Positions 27,243 through 35,012 of a stretch of 64,000 nucleotides of DNA are shown piece after piece. Position numbers and translations under genes: made by a program. Source of the DNA: Clostridiales bacterium (GTDB lineage: Bacteria; Bacillota; Clostridia; Oscillospirales; Oscillospiraceae). The stretch covers positions 62,001 through 126,000 of the forward strand of contig JAQXJB010000052.1 in the NCBI GenBank assembly GCA_029008095.1, written 5' to 3'. Positions within the stretch are counted from its first letter, which is position 1. Every line of letters starts with the position of its first letter. The notes under the pieces are model-generated. The model made no database searches. It was given only the letters and a program-made list of their open reading frames with translations, and was not told the DNA's origin.

Positions 27243-28382
27243 ATGGCGAGAAAAGGTGAGAACATCTATAAACGGCGTGATGGGCGCTGGGAAGGACGGT
27301 TTATTCGTGGGAGAAAAGAGGACGGTACCGCGCAATACAGCTCTCTCTATGGCCGAACATATACAGAGGTTCAGGAAAAACTGCGGCAGAAGCGTGCGGA
27401 GATATCCCCGCAGCTTCCGCGCTGTCCCATGACGGTAAAAGAACTTTTTGATCTTTGGCTCTCCGCAAGGCATTCCTCAGTGAAGCCGTCCAGCTACGCC
27501 AGATATGTCATCCTGGTGGAGAAGCACATCATTCCCCGTCTCGGTAAACAGCGGGTCGACCGGCTGACGGCGAAAAAGCTTAGAGAGTATATCGAATGGG
27601 AGCTATGCAATGGGCGGGCGGATCATAAAGGTGGTTTATCCCCAAAAACGGTCAACGATCTTGTGGTAGTGTTGAAATCGGCCCTACGGCTTGCAAAAAA
27701 GAAATATGCACTCCCGGAAGAACTTTTCTCCGAGATCAGTCCGCCGGCAGTCCGGCAGCGAAAAATTGATACTATGGGCGAACAGGAAACTGCCGTGTTT
27801 TCCGCTGCGGCGCTTGCCGCTTCGGATCTGAACAGCGCCGCTTATCTTCTTAGCCTAAATACAGGACTGCGTCTGGGGGAAATCTGTGCCCTCAAATGGT
27901 CAGATGTTGATTTTACCGAGAGTATTATTCACGTACGGAGAACGGTACTCAGGGTGAAGAAAGGCAGCGGGACGCAGCTTTCCGTACAGTCCCCCAAAAG
28001 CGATGCGTCTGATCGTATTGTTCCTCTTACGGAAGAGATGCGGGATTTATTGCGCCTGCTGCGTGGCTCCACACCGGACGATGCTTACATGCTTACGGGG
28101 CAGCGTGAAAAGCCAATGGAGCCGCGCACCATGCAGTATCGTTTCCAAAGCTTTCTGAAGCGAAACGGGCTTCGTGAGAGAAATTTCCACACATTGCGGC
28201 ATTCCTTTGCCACACGCTGCATATCCAACGGGGCAGACCCCAAAACGCTCAGCGAACTTCTCGGACACTCCAATGTAAAAACTACGCTTCAGCTTTATGT
28301 GCACCCCAGCATGCAGCAAAAACGCGCCTATATCTATGCGGCCAGCACTATTATACCCAAGGGTCAGGACTTCAGCGCTTGA
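27243..28382 (+). CDS. Site-specific tyrosine recombinase/integrase
   Basis: 379 residues from the ATG at 27243 (GGAGG upstream); the longer frame from 27093 lacks a ribosome site. The N-terminal arm-binding-like domain contains IYKRRDGRWEGRF, a core-binding SAM-like domain occupies about residues 65-160, and the catalytic domain shows Arg in NTGLRLGEICAL, HTLRHSFATR, LGHSNVKTT and the nucleophile Tyr in LQLYVHP. It is of the phage/Tn916-type integrase class. No excisionase, relaxase or other phage gene is adjacent, so it is probably an orphan of a decayed element. Confidence 0.95.
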   Translation: MARKGENIYKRRDGRWEGRFIRGRKEDGTAQYSSLYGRTYTEVQEKLRQKRAEISPQLPRCPMTVKELFDLWLSARHSSVKPSSYARYVILVEKHIIPRLGKQRVDRLTAKKLREYIEWELCNGRADHKGGLSPKTVNDLVVVLKSALRLAKKKYALPEELFSEISPPAVRQRKIDTMGEQETAVFSAAALAASDLNSAAYLLSLNTGLRLGEICALKWSDVDFTESIIHVRRTVLRVKKGSGTQLSVQSPKSDASDRIVPLTEEMRDLLRLLRGSTPDDAYMLTGQREKPMEPRTMQYRFQSFLKRNGLRERNFHTLRHSFATRCISNGADPKTLSELLGHSNVKTTLQLYVHPSMQQKRAYIYAASTIIPKGQDFSA

Positions 28383-28456
28383 GAGCAAATTAGCCGTCTG
28401 AAAATACCGTCGTACCAGTGTGTAAAATGCAGTAAAATCCGGATTTTCCATCGTTT

Positions 28457-28497
28457 TTTCGCAAAGGGGCAGACTTTGCGAAAGGCTCATTTTTTGC
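28457..28497 (+). repeat. Hairpin repeat, right copy; also terminator of the integrase gene
   Basis: TTTCGCAAAG (28457-28466), loop GGGCAGA, CTTTGCGAAA (28474-28483), then GGCTCATTTTTTG. It is the left copy in inverted orientation: the arms read the same, the loop is reverse-complemented. The T run makes it a good terminator for the integrase. Confidence 0.8.
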
Positions 28498-29092
28498 AAA
28501 GTCCATCTGCGCTTTTCAGACGCAGGCAGACAACGGCGCATCTTGTCAAACAAAAGCAGATTGTACAGTTCTGCCTGCACCCCTGGTTAGTGTGCAGAAT
28601 GACTCCTTTTCGGTATGTAGAACTTATTTTCAGCGGTTGGAGCTTCATGGGGGCCTGTTCGCCGAGACTTTTCACCCGATCCCGCCTTAGCTGTGGCCCC
28701 TTATGAGAGGCATCCCGAAAAGTGCCGGATATGTTGATTTTTATTTTATCATCTTATTTTGTATTATTTTGTCGAAAAATTGGATATTTGCCAAAAATCG
28801 CAAGTATGATGCAAGTCCACGCTTTCGGTTTTTCGGCACGGAAGTCCTCACACCGGAATGCAAGTGTCGTTTCTGAGAAGTATCTTTTCTTTTCTCTGCG
28901 TTGATGCTAATCTATATTTCTTCTGACGAGAGTCGCCCCGCCCTTTTTGCTTTGTCGTAAAATCAAAAAAGACGCCAATCTGATGGTCCATCATGGCCAA
29001 CAAATTGGCGCCTCAAACTTTGTGTCATTTTTCTGAAAAACAGCAGTCGACTCTATGAAACGATTTACGAAATATCAGGCCCCAAAATCCCG
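28498..29092. other. About 600 bases without a recognised gene
   Basis: No frame here looks coding. Visible structure: a third partial match TTGCAAAGTC at about 28494, a CTGCG/CGCAG hairpin near 28508, a GC-rich block at 28625-28710 and an interrupted inverted repeat around GACGCCAAT (about 28970) and ATTGGCGCC (about 29008). It may be decayed mobile-element DNA. Confidence 0.5.
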
Positions 29093-29139
29093 AAAACGGT
29101 TGAAGCCACCGGGAAAAACCCAGTGGCTTCAACCGTTTT
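29093..29139 (-). terminator. Terminator of the tRNA cluster
   Basis: Seventeen-base perfect stem (arms 29093-29109 and 29123-29139, AAAACGGTTGAAGCCAC) ending in TTTT on the minus strand, placed 8 bases after the last tRNA. Confidence 0.88.
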
Positions 29140-29146
29140 GATCATA

Positions 29147-29222
29147 TGGTGACCCAGCGGGGACTCGAACCCCGGACCTTCGCCTTAAAAGGGCGTTGCT
29201 CTACCGACTGAGCTACTGGGTC
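29147..29222 (-). tRNA. tRNA-Lys (anticodon TTT)
   Basis: Cloverleaf with acceptor GACCCAG/CTGGGTC, D arm GCTC/GAGC, anticodon loop CTTTTAA, T loop TTCGAGT and encoded CCA. It is the last of five tRNAs in the cluster. The first anticodon-stem pair is A-A, a minor irregularity. Confidence 0.95.
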
Positions 29223-29268
29223 TTAAAAATTATCGGTCCGGGAAACAACCTTCCCGAACCGAGTAAAC

Positions 29269-29343
29269 TGGCAGGGATGGCTGGACTCGAACCAGCGAAT
29301 CGCGGAGTCAAAGTCCGCTGCCTTACCACTTGGCTACACCCCA
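29269..29343 (-). tRNA. tRNA-Gln (anticodon TTG)
   Basis: Acceptor TGGGGTG with CATCCCT (terminal pair mismatched), anticodon loop CTTTGAC, T arm GCTGG/CCAGC and encoded CCA. Confidence 0.94.
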
Positions 29344-29379
29344 AAATAATAGGCAACACGGAACGGCCTGATAAAAAGG

Positions 29380-29457
29380 TGGGGTGGATGAACGGATTCG
29401 AACCGTCGGCCTCCAGGGCCACAACCTGGCGCTCTAACCAACTGAGCTACACCCACC
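29380..29457 (-). tRNA. tRNA-His (anticodon GTG)
   Basis: Acceptor GTGGGTG/CATCCAC, with the extra 5' G (position -1) opposite C73, as expected for tRNA-His. Anticodon loop TTGTGGC, CCA encoded. Confidence 0.95.
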
Positions 29458-29489
29458 ACAACTCAAACCGATTGCTCCGAGGCAATCTA

Positions 29490-29566
29490 TGGCACGCCAG
29501 AAGGGATTCGAACCCCTGGCCTACTGCTTAGAAGGCAGTTGCTCTATCCGGCTGAGCTACTGGCGC
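29490..29566 (-). tRNA. tRNA-Arg (anticodon TCT)
   Basis: Acceptor GCGCCAG/CTGGCGT, anticodon stem ACTGC/GCAGT with loop CTTCTAA, T loop TTCGAAT, CCA encoded. Confidence 0.95.
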
Positions 29567-29587
29567 ATATTTATCCGAGGCATAAAC

Positions 29588-29661
29588 TGGAGCGGGTGAT
29601 GGGAATCGAACCCACGTATCCAGCTTGGAAGGCTGGTGTTCTACCATTGAACTACACCCGC
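29588..29661 (-). tRNA. tRNA-Gly (anticodon TCC)
   Basis: Acceptor GCGGGTG/CACCCGC, anticodon stem CCAGC/GCTGG with loop CTTCCAA, T loop TTCGATT, CCA encoded. It is the promoter-proximal tRNA of the cluster. Confidence 0.95.
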
Positions 29662-29684
29662 AAATCTCCCTCAGTCGCTTAAAG

Positions 29685-29714
29685 ATATTACCACATTTCA
29701 CCGTCTCTTGTCAA
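29685..29714 (-). promoter_or_regulatory. Promoter of the tRNA cluster
   Basis: Minus strand TTGACA (29714-29709), 18-base spacer, extended -10 TGGTAATAT ending at 29685, about 24 bases before tRNA-Gly. Confidence 0.8.
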
Positions 29715-29780
29715 CACTATTTTATAAGTATTTTTATTTTTTCGGAGTTTTATCCGTAAAGCTCCCCAGCATAAATATGT

Positions 29781-29809
29781 TTGCCAATTCCGACATTATA
29801 TGTTAGAAT
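29781..29809 (+). promoter_or_regulatory. Predicted promoter of the DivIVA-like operon
   Basis: TTGCCA at 29781-29786, 17-base spacer, extended -10 TGTTAGAAT ending at 29809. Confidence 0.6.
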
Positions 29810-29845
29810 AATTAGACAAGTGTCCTAATTCAGGAGATGATACAA

Positions 29846-30454
29846 ATGAGTAATCAGAAACCTATCAGAGGCTCTCTTTTCGGTGGCTTCAATAAGAAAG
29901 ATGTTGCCGGCTATATCGAGGAACTCTCCAGGAAGTCCGGAGAATACAGAACCGAGAATGAGCAGCTCAAGGAACGCTGCGTTGAATTGGAGTCTTGCAG
30001 GCAGGAATTGGAAAATCTGCGCGGTCAGTTTGACACTGTGCTTGCTCAGTACGAAGAGGCCAAGGCTGAGCTGGAGCAGCTCAGAGCCGATAAAGCACAG
30101 CTTGCAGATATAAATGCGTCTCTTGCTTCCGAGCTTGCGGCCGCCAAGGAGGACGCCGCTGTTTATCAGGCGGCCAAGGAGCGGCTTGCAGCTTTGGAGA
30201 TAGAGGCCAGCCGCCGCTCTCTTGAAGCGGAGCGCGAGGCCAGGATAAGCGCCGCAAAGATTTTAAATGACGCCGGAAACAGCGTGGTTGAGGTGCAGTC
30301 CGCTCTTGAGGGTATTCGCCGCGACGCTCTTCGCATGAAGGAAACTCTTCGCAGCCAGTTGTCCTCTCTGGAAAACAGCATAGATGATCTTACAGCGCTC
30401 AGCCGCAGTAAGCAGGAATTTCTCGGGAAATACACCCAAACTTCCGATAATTGA
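29846..30454 (+). CDS. DivIVA-like coiled-coil protein
   Basis: 202 residues from the ATG at 29846, nine bases after AGGAG; an ATG three codons earlier overlaps that site. The N-terminal segment GSLFGGFNKKDVAGYIEELSRK resembles the membrane-curvature-sensing end of DivIVA/GpsB proteins. It is followed by a long Glu/Leu/Ala-rich coiled coil from about residue 30 to 180. Such proteins mark poles or septa and recruit partners. A specific division role is not shown. It is the first gene of an operon with a fumarase subunit. Confidence 0.8.
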   Translation: MSNQKPIRGSLFGGFNKKDVAGYIEELSRKSGEYRTENEQLKERCVELESCRQELENLRGQFDTVLAQYEEAKAELEQLRADKAQLADINASLASELAAAKEDAAVYQAAKERLAALEIEASRRSLEAEREARISAAKILNDAGNSVVEVQSALEGIRRDALRMKETLRSQLSSLENSIDDLTALSRSKQEFLGKYTQTSDN

Positions 30455-30465
30455 GGCAGAACGTT

Positions 30466-31008
30466 ATGGCACAACGTACATTTAATATAACCACCGCAGA
30501 GCTCAAGTCCGTTATTCCGCAGCTCGCGGTCGGAGACAGAGTTTATCTTAGCGGAACAGTCTACACCTCCCGCGATGCCGCGCACAAACGAATTTTTCAG
30601 CTTTTGGATTCAGGCGGCGAACTCCCCTTCCCTATTGAAAACAGCATAGTATATTACGCGGGGCCCACGCCCGCCAAGAACGGAATGGCCGTTGGTTCAT
30701 GTGGCCCAACAACATCTTCGCGCATGGACGCGTTTGCCCCGAGACTGCTTGATTTAGGTATGATAGGCATGATAGGCAAAGGTGACCGCTCCCGTGAGGT
30801 CATTGAAGCCATCAAGCGCAACGGTGCGATATATCTTTGCGCCGTGGGCGGAGCAGGAGCGCTTATCGCCAGATGCATCACCTCTGCGGAGGAGATTGCA
30901 TTTCACGATCTGGGCTGCGAATCTGTAAAAATACTCACGATATCTGAGCTGCCCCTCATAGTTGGGATCGATGCCGCGGGCAACTCGATTTTCGAAAGGA
31001 ATAAATAA
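30466..31008 (+). CDS. Class I fumarase/tartrate dehydratase beta subunit
   Basis: 180 residues from the ATG at 30466; GAGG overlapping the upstream stop serves as its ribosome site. It has the Fumerase_C signatures VGDRVYLSGTVYTSRDAAHKR (start of domain), IVYYAGPTPAKNGM near residue 63 and GSCGPTTSSRMD near residue 77. In two-subunit class I enzymes this subunit binds substrate while the alpha subunit carries the iron-sulfur cluster. No alpha subunit is present in the window, so either it is encoded elsewhere or this protein works alone in another role. Confidence 0.88.
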   Translation: MAQRTFNITTAELKSVIPQLAVGDRVYLSGTVYTSRDAAHKRIFQLLDSGGELPFPIENSIVYYAGPTPAKNGMAVGSCGPTTSSRMDAFAPRLLDLGMIGMIGKGDRSREVIEAIKRNGAIYLCAVGGAGALIARCITSAEEIAFHDLGCESVKILTISELPLIVGIDAAGNSIFERNK

Positions 31009-31787
31009 TGGATTTCAATATTGCTTATAAACTGAACAACGCAATCTCCAAACGCCGCAGCTTTCGCAGCTTTATTCAAGAGACCCTGGATGATGCACTC
31101 ATGGAAGATCTTATAGATTTCATCTCCGCCTTGGAGCCTCCGGCGGGTGATGAAATAGACTGGAACTTTGACACGCTTCCTTATATTGACATGGTAAAGA
31201 TCTGCAGTCGTGAGCCAGGCATAAAAGCCCCACATTATCTTGTCCTCCGGGCCGAGCGCAAACAGTTCTGTCTGCAGATGAGCGCCTACATCGGCGAGAT
31301 GGCCATACTTTTCCTCACTTCAAAAGGGGTAGCCACCCGCTGGCTGGGCAACATGGATATAGCGGAAGATTTCCCCGATACTCTGCCTTTTGTGGCTGCT
31401 ATTGCCTTCGGCCGCTCAGAAGAAGAGTTTCGTGACGGCAGCTATCTGGACAGACTTCCGGCAAATAAGACCTGCTTCGGCCAATACGCCAAATATCGCG
31501 ATATTATGGACGCGGCGCGCTTTGCCCCTTCTGAGCAGAACAAACAGCCCTGCGCCTTTATTGCCGATGAGCGCAGCAACATTCACGTCTACCGCAAAAA
31601 GGTTCTGTTTAACAATCCCATCATTTCTTATGCTCAGTGCCTTGACTCAGGCGTGGCGATGGCGCATCTCCAAGTTGCTGCAATAGCAACAGGCCATCAG
31701 TATGCGGAGCTTTACAGGCTCAGCAGTCCGCCTATTTTCAAAAACATGATTTACCAAGGTACTCTTGCAGTTGAAGGAAGAAAATAA
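31008..31787 (+). CDS. Nitroreductase-like flavoprotein
   Basis: 259 residues. The start KRRSFRSFIQE (residues 15-25) is the flavin-phosphate-binding end of nitroreductase-fold proteins, and DIMDAARFAPSEQNKQPCAFIAD near residue 165 repeats the second signature (A-P-S-x-x-N-x-Q). It seems to contain two half-domains, as in the putative TM-nitroreductase family. Substrate unknown. The ATG overlaps the fumarase stop by one base (TAATG), which couples translation. Confidence 0.8.
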   Translation: MDFNIAYKLNNAISKRRSFRSFIQETLDDALMEDLIDFISALEPPAGDEIDWNFDTLPYIDMVKICSREPGIKAPHYLVLRAERKQFCLQMSAYIGEMAILFLTSKGVATRWLGNMDIAEDFPDTLPFVAAIAFGRSEEEFRDGSYLDRLPANKTCFGQYAKYRDIMDAARFAPSEQNKQPCAFIADERSNIHVYRKKVLFNNPIISYAQCLDSGVAMAHLQVAAIATGHQYAELYRLSSPPIFKNMIYQGTLAVEGRK

Positions 31788-31792
31788 AAAAC

Positions 31793-31839
31793 ATCCGGAC
31801 AGCTCATCCATGAATCCCGAGCAGTCCGGATATTTTTTT
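31793..31839. terminator. Bidirectional terminator (nitroreductase / ABC permeases)
   Basis: ATCCGGAC (31793-31800) pairs with GTCCGGAT (31824-31831), followed by TTTTTTT on plus; the minus strand also ends in a T run. Confidence 0.85.
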
Positions 31840-31843
31840 AATG

Positions 31844-32737
31844 TCAGCCCTTGATGGAGCCGATCATAACGCCCTTTACAAAATATTTCTGAACAAAGGG
31901 GTATATGCAAAGGATAGGCAGAGTTGCAAAGATAATGGTGGAATACTGTATCAGCTTCTTGTAGTTGTCAAAGCTGCCGAGAGTGGAAAGGTCGACCCCT
32001 GAAACGCCGCTGCTCTCTATCAGTATCTCGCGAAGAATTATCTGCAAAGGATAAAGCCTGCGGTTAGTGAGATATATCGCAGCGGTGAGATATTCGTTCC
32101 ACTTTGCAACGGCATAAAACAGGGCGATCACAGCAATGGTTGCCTTGGTAAGCGGCAGCACTATCTTAAAGAGTATTGTCAGATGACCGGCGCCATCAAG
32201 CTGGGCAGATTCCTCAAGGCTGGACGGCAGCGAGTGAAAGGCCGTTTTAATGATAATGATGTAGAAAATTGATATAAGCCCCATGACAATGACTACCCAT
32301 CTGGTATTTACAATATGGAGAGCGCGATTTACCAAATAAGTAGGAATCAGTCCGCCATTGAAGAACATGGTAAGAGTTAGGGTGATCGTAAGATACTTCA
32401 TCCACATGGTTCTTCGCCTTGAAATGCAGTATGCGGCCATGGAAGAAAAAATGATGCAGAGGACACAGCCGGTGCCAACGTAAAATATGGTGTTGGCATA
32501 ACCTCTGACAATAGAGTTATTTTTTAGAACTACAGTATAACCACGCAGCGTAACAGGGCCGCTTTCCGAAAGCGGCCATAGGACCAAACCGGAATGGCGG
32601 GTAATATCCGTGGGGTCGCTGATAGAAGACATAAAAACATGCCACAGCGGGATGACGCAGATAACAGCCAGAATTGCCAGAAGGACCGTATTTATTACCC
32701 TGAAGACGATCCGGCCCGGCGTTTCTTTGATTTTCAT
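31844..32737 (-). CDS. Carbohydrate ABC transporter permease (LplC/YtcP-like), copy 2
   Basis: 297 residues, about six membrane segments. The cytoplasmic EAA loop that contacts the ATPase is EESAQLDGAGHLTILFKIVLP near residue 190. It belongs to the LplC/YtcP group, which moves di- or oligosaccharides. It is a close duplicate of the permease at 32810-33706; most residues agree, with differences concentrated near residues 15-65 and 245-260. The ribosome site is weak and a terminator lies just upstream, so expression may be low compared with copy 1. Confidence 0.93.
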   Translation of the reverse strand: MKIKETPGRIVFRVINTVLLAILAVICVIPLWHVFMSSISDPTDITRHSGLVLWPLSESGPVTLRGYTVVLKNNSIVRGYANTIFYVGTGCVLCIIFSSMAAYCISRRRTMWMKYLTITLTLTMFFNGGLIPTYLVNRALHIVNTRWVVIVMGLISIFYIIIIKTAFHSLPSSLEESAQLDGAGHLTILFKIVLPLTKATIAVIALFYAVAKWNEYLTAAIYLTNRRLYPLQIILREILIESSGVSGVDLSTLGSFDNYKKLIQYSTIIFATLPILCIYPFVQKYFVKGVMIGSIKG

Positions 32738-32764
32738 ATTAGCAAAACCTCGCAGACAAAACAG

Positions 32765-32792
32765 GTCCCCGCTTTCCTAAGAAAGCGGGGAC
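32765..32792 (-). terminator. Terminator/attenuator between the two duplicate permease genes
   Basis: Twelve-base perfect stem GTCCCCGCTTTC / GAAAGCGGGGAC with a four-base loop, followed on the minus strand by CTGTTTTGTC. It should reduce read-through into copy 2. Confidence 0.75.
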
Positions 32793-32809
32793 AACCTTTT
32801 TCCTAAAAT

Positions 32810-33706
32810 TTAACCCTTGATGGAGCCAATCATAACGCCCTTTACAAAATACTTCTGAACGAAGGGATAGATGCAAAGGATTGGCAGGGTTGCGAAGATA
32901 ATGGTGGAGTACTGAATGAGCTTCTTATAGAGGTCGTAGTTACCGAGAGTGGAAAGGTCAACTTCACTGCTACCACTGTTCTCAATAAGGATCTCACGCA
33001 GAATTATCTGCAGAGGATAGAGGTTTCTGTTAGTCAGATAAATAGCTGCGGTCAGGTACTCATTCCACTTACCAACGGCATAGAACAGGGCAATAACAGC
33101 GATGGTAGCCTTAGTAAGGGGAAGAACTATCTTAAAGAGGATGGTAAGATGTCCTGCGCCGTCGAGCTGCGCAGACTCTTCAAGGCTGGCAGGCAAAGAC
33201 TGGAAAGAAGTTTTAATTATGATGATGTTGAAGATGGTGATAAGACCCATTGCGATGATAACCCATCTGGTGTTAACGATGCCGAGATACTTATTGACCA
33301 TGTAGGTGGGGATAAGACCACCATTGAAGAACATGGTGAAGGTAAGCATGATGGTGAGGTACTTCATCCACATGGTTCTTCTTCTGGACATGCAGTATGC
33401 AGCCAGAGAGGAGAAGATGATGGTGAGAATACATCCGGCACCAACGTAGAAGATGGTGTTAGCATAACCTCTGATGAGGGAGTTGTTTTTGAGAACAACC
33501 GTGTATCCCTTAAGGGTCACGGGATGTCCCTCGCTGTAAAGAGGCCACATAATGATTCCAGAATGCTGAGTAACGTATGTGGGGTCACTGATGGATGCCA
33601 TGAGAACGTGCCACAGGGGAATCAGGCATACAAACGCAAGTGCAATAAGAATGATAGTATTAATTACCTTAAATACTATACGACCCGGAGTTTCTTTAAT
33701 CTTCAT
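32810..33706 (-). CDS. Carbohydrate ABC transporter permease (LplC/YtcP-like), copy 1
   Basis: 298 residues with the same six-segment layout and EAA loop (EESAQLDGAGHLTILFKIVL) as the downstream duplicate. It pairs with the LplB-like permease encoded 19 bases upstream to form the membrane pore of a sugar importer. A good AGGAG-type site precedes the start. The expected lipoprotein substrate-binding protein and ATPase are not in the window; LplB/LplC systems often share a genomic ATPase of the MsmX type. Confidence 0.95.
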   Translation of the reverse strand: MKIKETPGRIVFKVINTIILIALAFVCLIPLWHVLMASISDPTYVTQHSGIIMWPLYSEGHPVTLKGYTVVLKNNSLIRGYANTIFYVGAGCILTIIFSSLAAYCMSRRRTMWMKYLTIMLTFTMFFNGGLIPTYMVNKYLGIVNTRWVIIAMGLITIFNIIIIKTSFQSLPASLEESAQLDGAGHLTILFKIVLPLTKATIAVIALFYAVGKWNEYLTAAIYLTNRNLYPLQIILREILIENSGSSEVDLSTLGNYDLYKKLIQYSTIIFATLPILCIYPFVQKYFVKGVMIGSIKG

Positions 33707-33725
33707 TCTCTATTTCCCTCCTTGA

Positions 33726-34640
33726 TTAGAACAGGCTGGTCTCGGAGTACTTGCGGCTGATAGCGTTGGAGATAAAGAGCAGCAGCATGTTGATTACCGA
33801 GTTGAACAGACCGACGGAAGTACTGTAACCGAAGTCGCCTTCGATAAGACCACGTCTGTAAACAAAAGTAGAAATAACGTCAGCAGTTTCATAGGTAAGA
33901 GGTCTATAAAGGAGAAGGGTCTTCTCCATTGCGACGTTGAGCAGGTTACCAACCTGGAGAATGAGCATGATAATAATCGTGGGCATGATACCGGGGATAG
34001 TGATATGTATGGTCTGCTTCCATCTGCCTGCACCGTCGATCTTGGCCGCTTCGTAAAGCTCCTGATCGACACCGGAAAGAGCGGCCAGATAGATGATAGA
34101 ACCGTAACCAATACCCTGCCAGGTTCCGGAGAACACGAAAATGTGGGGGTATGCGGCCTTAACAGAGAGCATATCCTTCTTCTGATCGATGAGACCCAGC
34201 TTGAAGAGCAGGTCAGTCAGAGCGCCATCATAGGCAAAGAAGTCGGTGATGATACCACAGATAACAACCGTAGAAACGAAATACGGCATGTAGCTGATGG
34301 TCTGAACGACTTTCTTGAAATACTGGTTCTCAACTTCGTTGAGGAGCAGTGCGAGGATAATAGGTGCGGGGAAGTTGATGATCATGGAGTAAATACTCAG
34401 AACAAGGGTGTTTCTAATCAGACGCCACAGATAGTAGCTCTGGAAGAAATCGATAAAGTTCTTCAGGCCTATCCATTCACTGAAGAAAATACCGCCTCTG
34501 GCTGTGTAGTCCTCAAAAGCAAGCAATATACCGCCCATAGGTATATAGTTCCAAATGAGGAAGTACAAAACAACCGGAATTGCAAGAAGGTAGACTGATT
34601 TATTTCTTGTCCAGTCTTTTTTAATGTCTTTGATGCGCAT
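33726..34640 (-). CDS. Carbohydrate ABC transporter permease (LplB/YteP-like)
   Basis: 304 residues, about six membrane segments, with the EAA loop ELYEAAKIDGAGRWKQTIHITIP near residue 195. The N terminus NKSVYLLAIPVVLYFLIWNYIPM is typical of LplB. It is the first gene of the permease operon, under an extended -10 promoter at 34729-34756. With the LplC-like partner it would form an oligosaccharide import channel; the substrate is unknown because no binding protein or glycosidase is adjacent. Confidence 0.95.
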   Translation of the reverse strand: MRIKDIKKDWTRNKSVYLLAIPVVLYFLIWNYIPMGGILLAFEDYTARGGIFFSEWIGLKNFIDFFQSYYLWRLIRNTLVLSIYSMIINFPAPIILALLLNEVENQYFKKVVQTISYMPYFVSTVVICGIITDFFAYDGALTDLLFKLGLIDQKKDMLSVKAAYPHIFVFSGTWQGIGYGSIIYLAALSGVDQELYEAAKIDGAGRWKQTIHITIPGIMPTIIIMLILQVGNLLNVAMEKTLLLYRPLTYETADVISTFVYRRGLIEGDFGYSTSVGLFNSVINMLLLFISNAISRKYSETSLF

Positions 34641-34728
34641 ACCGTCTTCTCCTTTTCCAACCGAATTACTTAAGGGACTTCTTGTTTATTTATGCTTTTT
34701 AACAATAAAATCACCTTTGGTCTTGTTT

Positions 34729-34756
34729 ATTATAACATACTCTGTTGAAATATCAA
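34729..34756 (-). promoter_or_regulatory. Promoter of the ABC permease operon
   Basis: Minus strand TTGATA (34756-34751), 16-base spacer, extended -10 TGTTATAAT ending at 34729. The leader to the ATG is about 80 bases. Confidence 0.75.
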
Positions 34757-34870
34757 GCAAAAATTTATTTATTTTTCAATTATTTTTGAGCAAATTGCTG
34801 GGTCATCCTTTTTTGTCGCCTTTTTTTAAGGCATAACTGTACAAAATCCCGGTATTCAAAGCGGTTTTAA

Positions 34871-34891
34871 GTATGGTCAAAACTACCATAC
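34871..34891. promoter_or_regulatory. Candidate operator palindrome in divergent spacer
   Basis: GTATGGT-7 bases-ACCATAC, an exact 7-bp inverted repeat, with a further half site TACCATAT at 34901. It lies about 115 bases upstream of the permease -35 and 120 bases before the flippase gene. A regulator is not identified. The rest of the 34641-35012 spacer shows only AT-rich DNA and promoters. Confidence 0.4.
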
Positions 34892-35012
34892 GCGAATTTT
34901 TACCATATATTACAATAAGATTTCCGGCGCTGTCGGGCATATTCCTCCTCTTTCTTTATTAGATATTATCATAACAGACTTATTGACTGCACTTTTTGGA
35001 GGAAAATGACGA

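Noticed and set aside
28487..28675. Cysteine-containing 62-codon frame after the integrase
   Set aside because: No ribosome site, crosses the terminator region, and the cysteines do not form a known motif.
29147..29222. tRNA-Lys considered as the integration site of the neighbouring integrase
   Set aside because: No duplicated tRNA-Lys 3' segment was found on the other side of the integrase.
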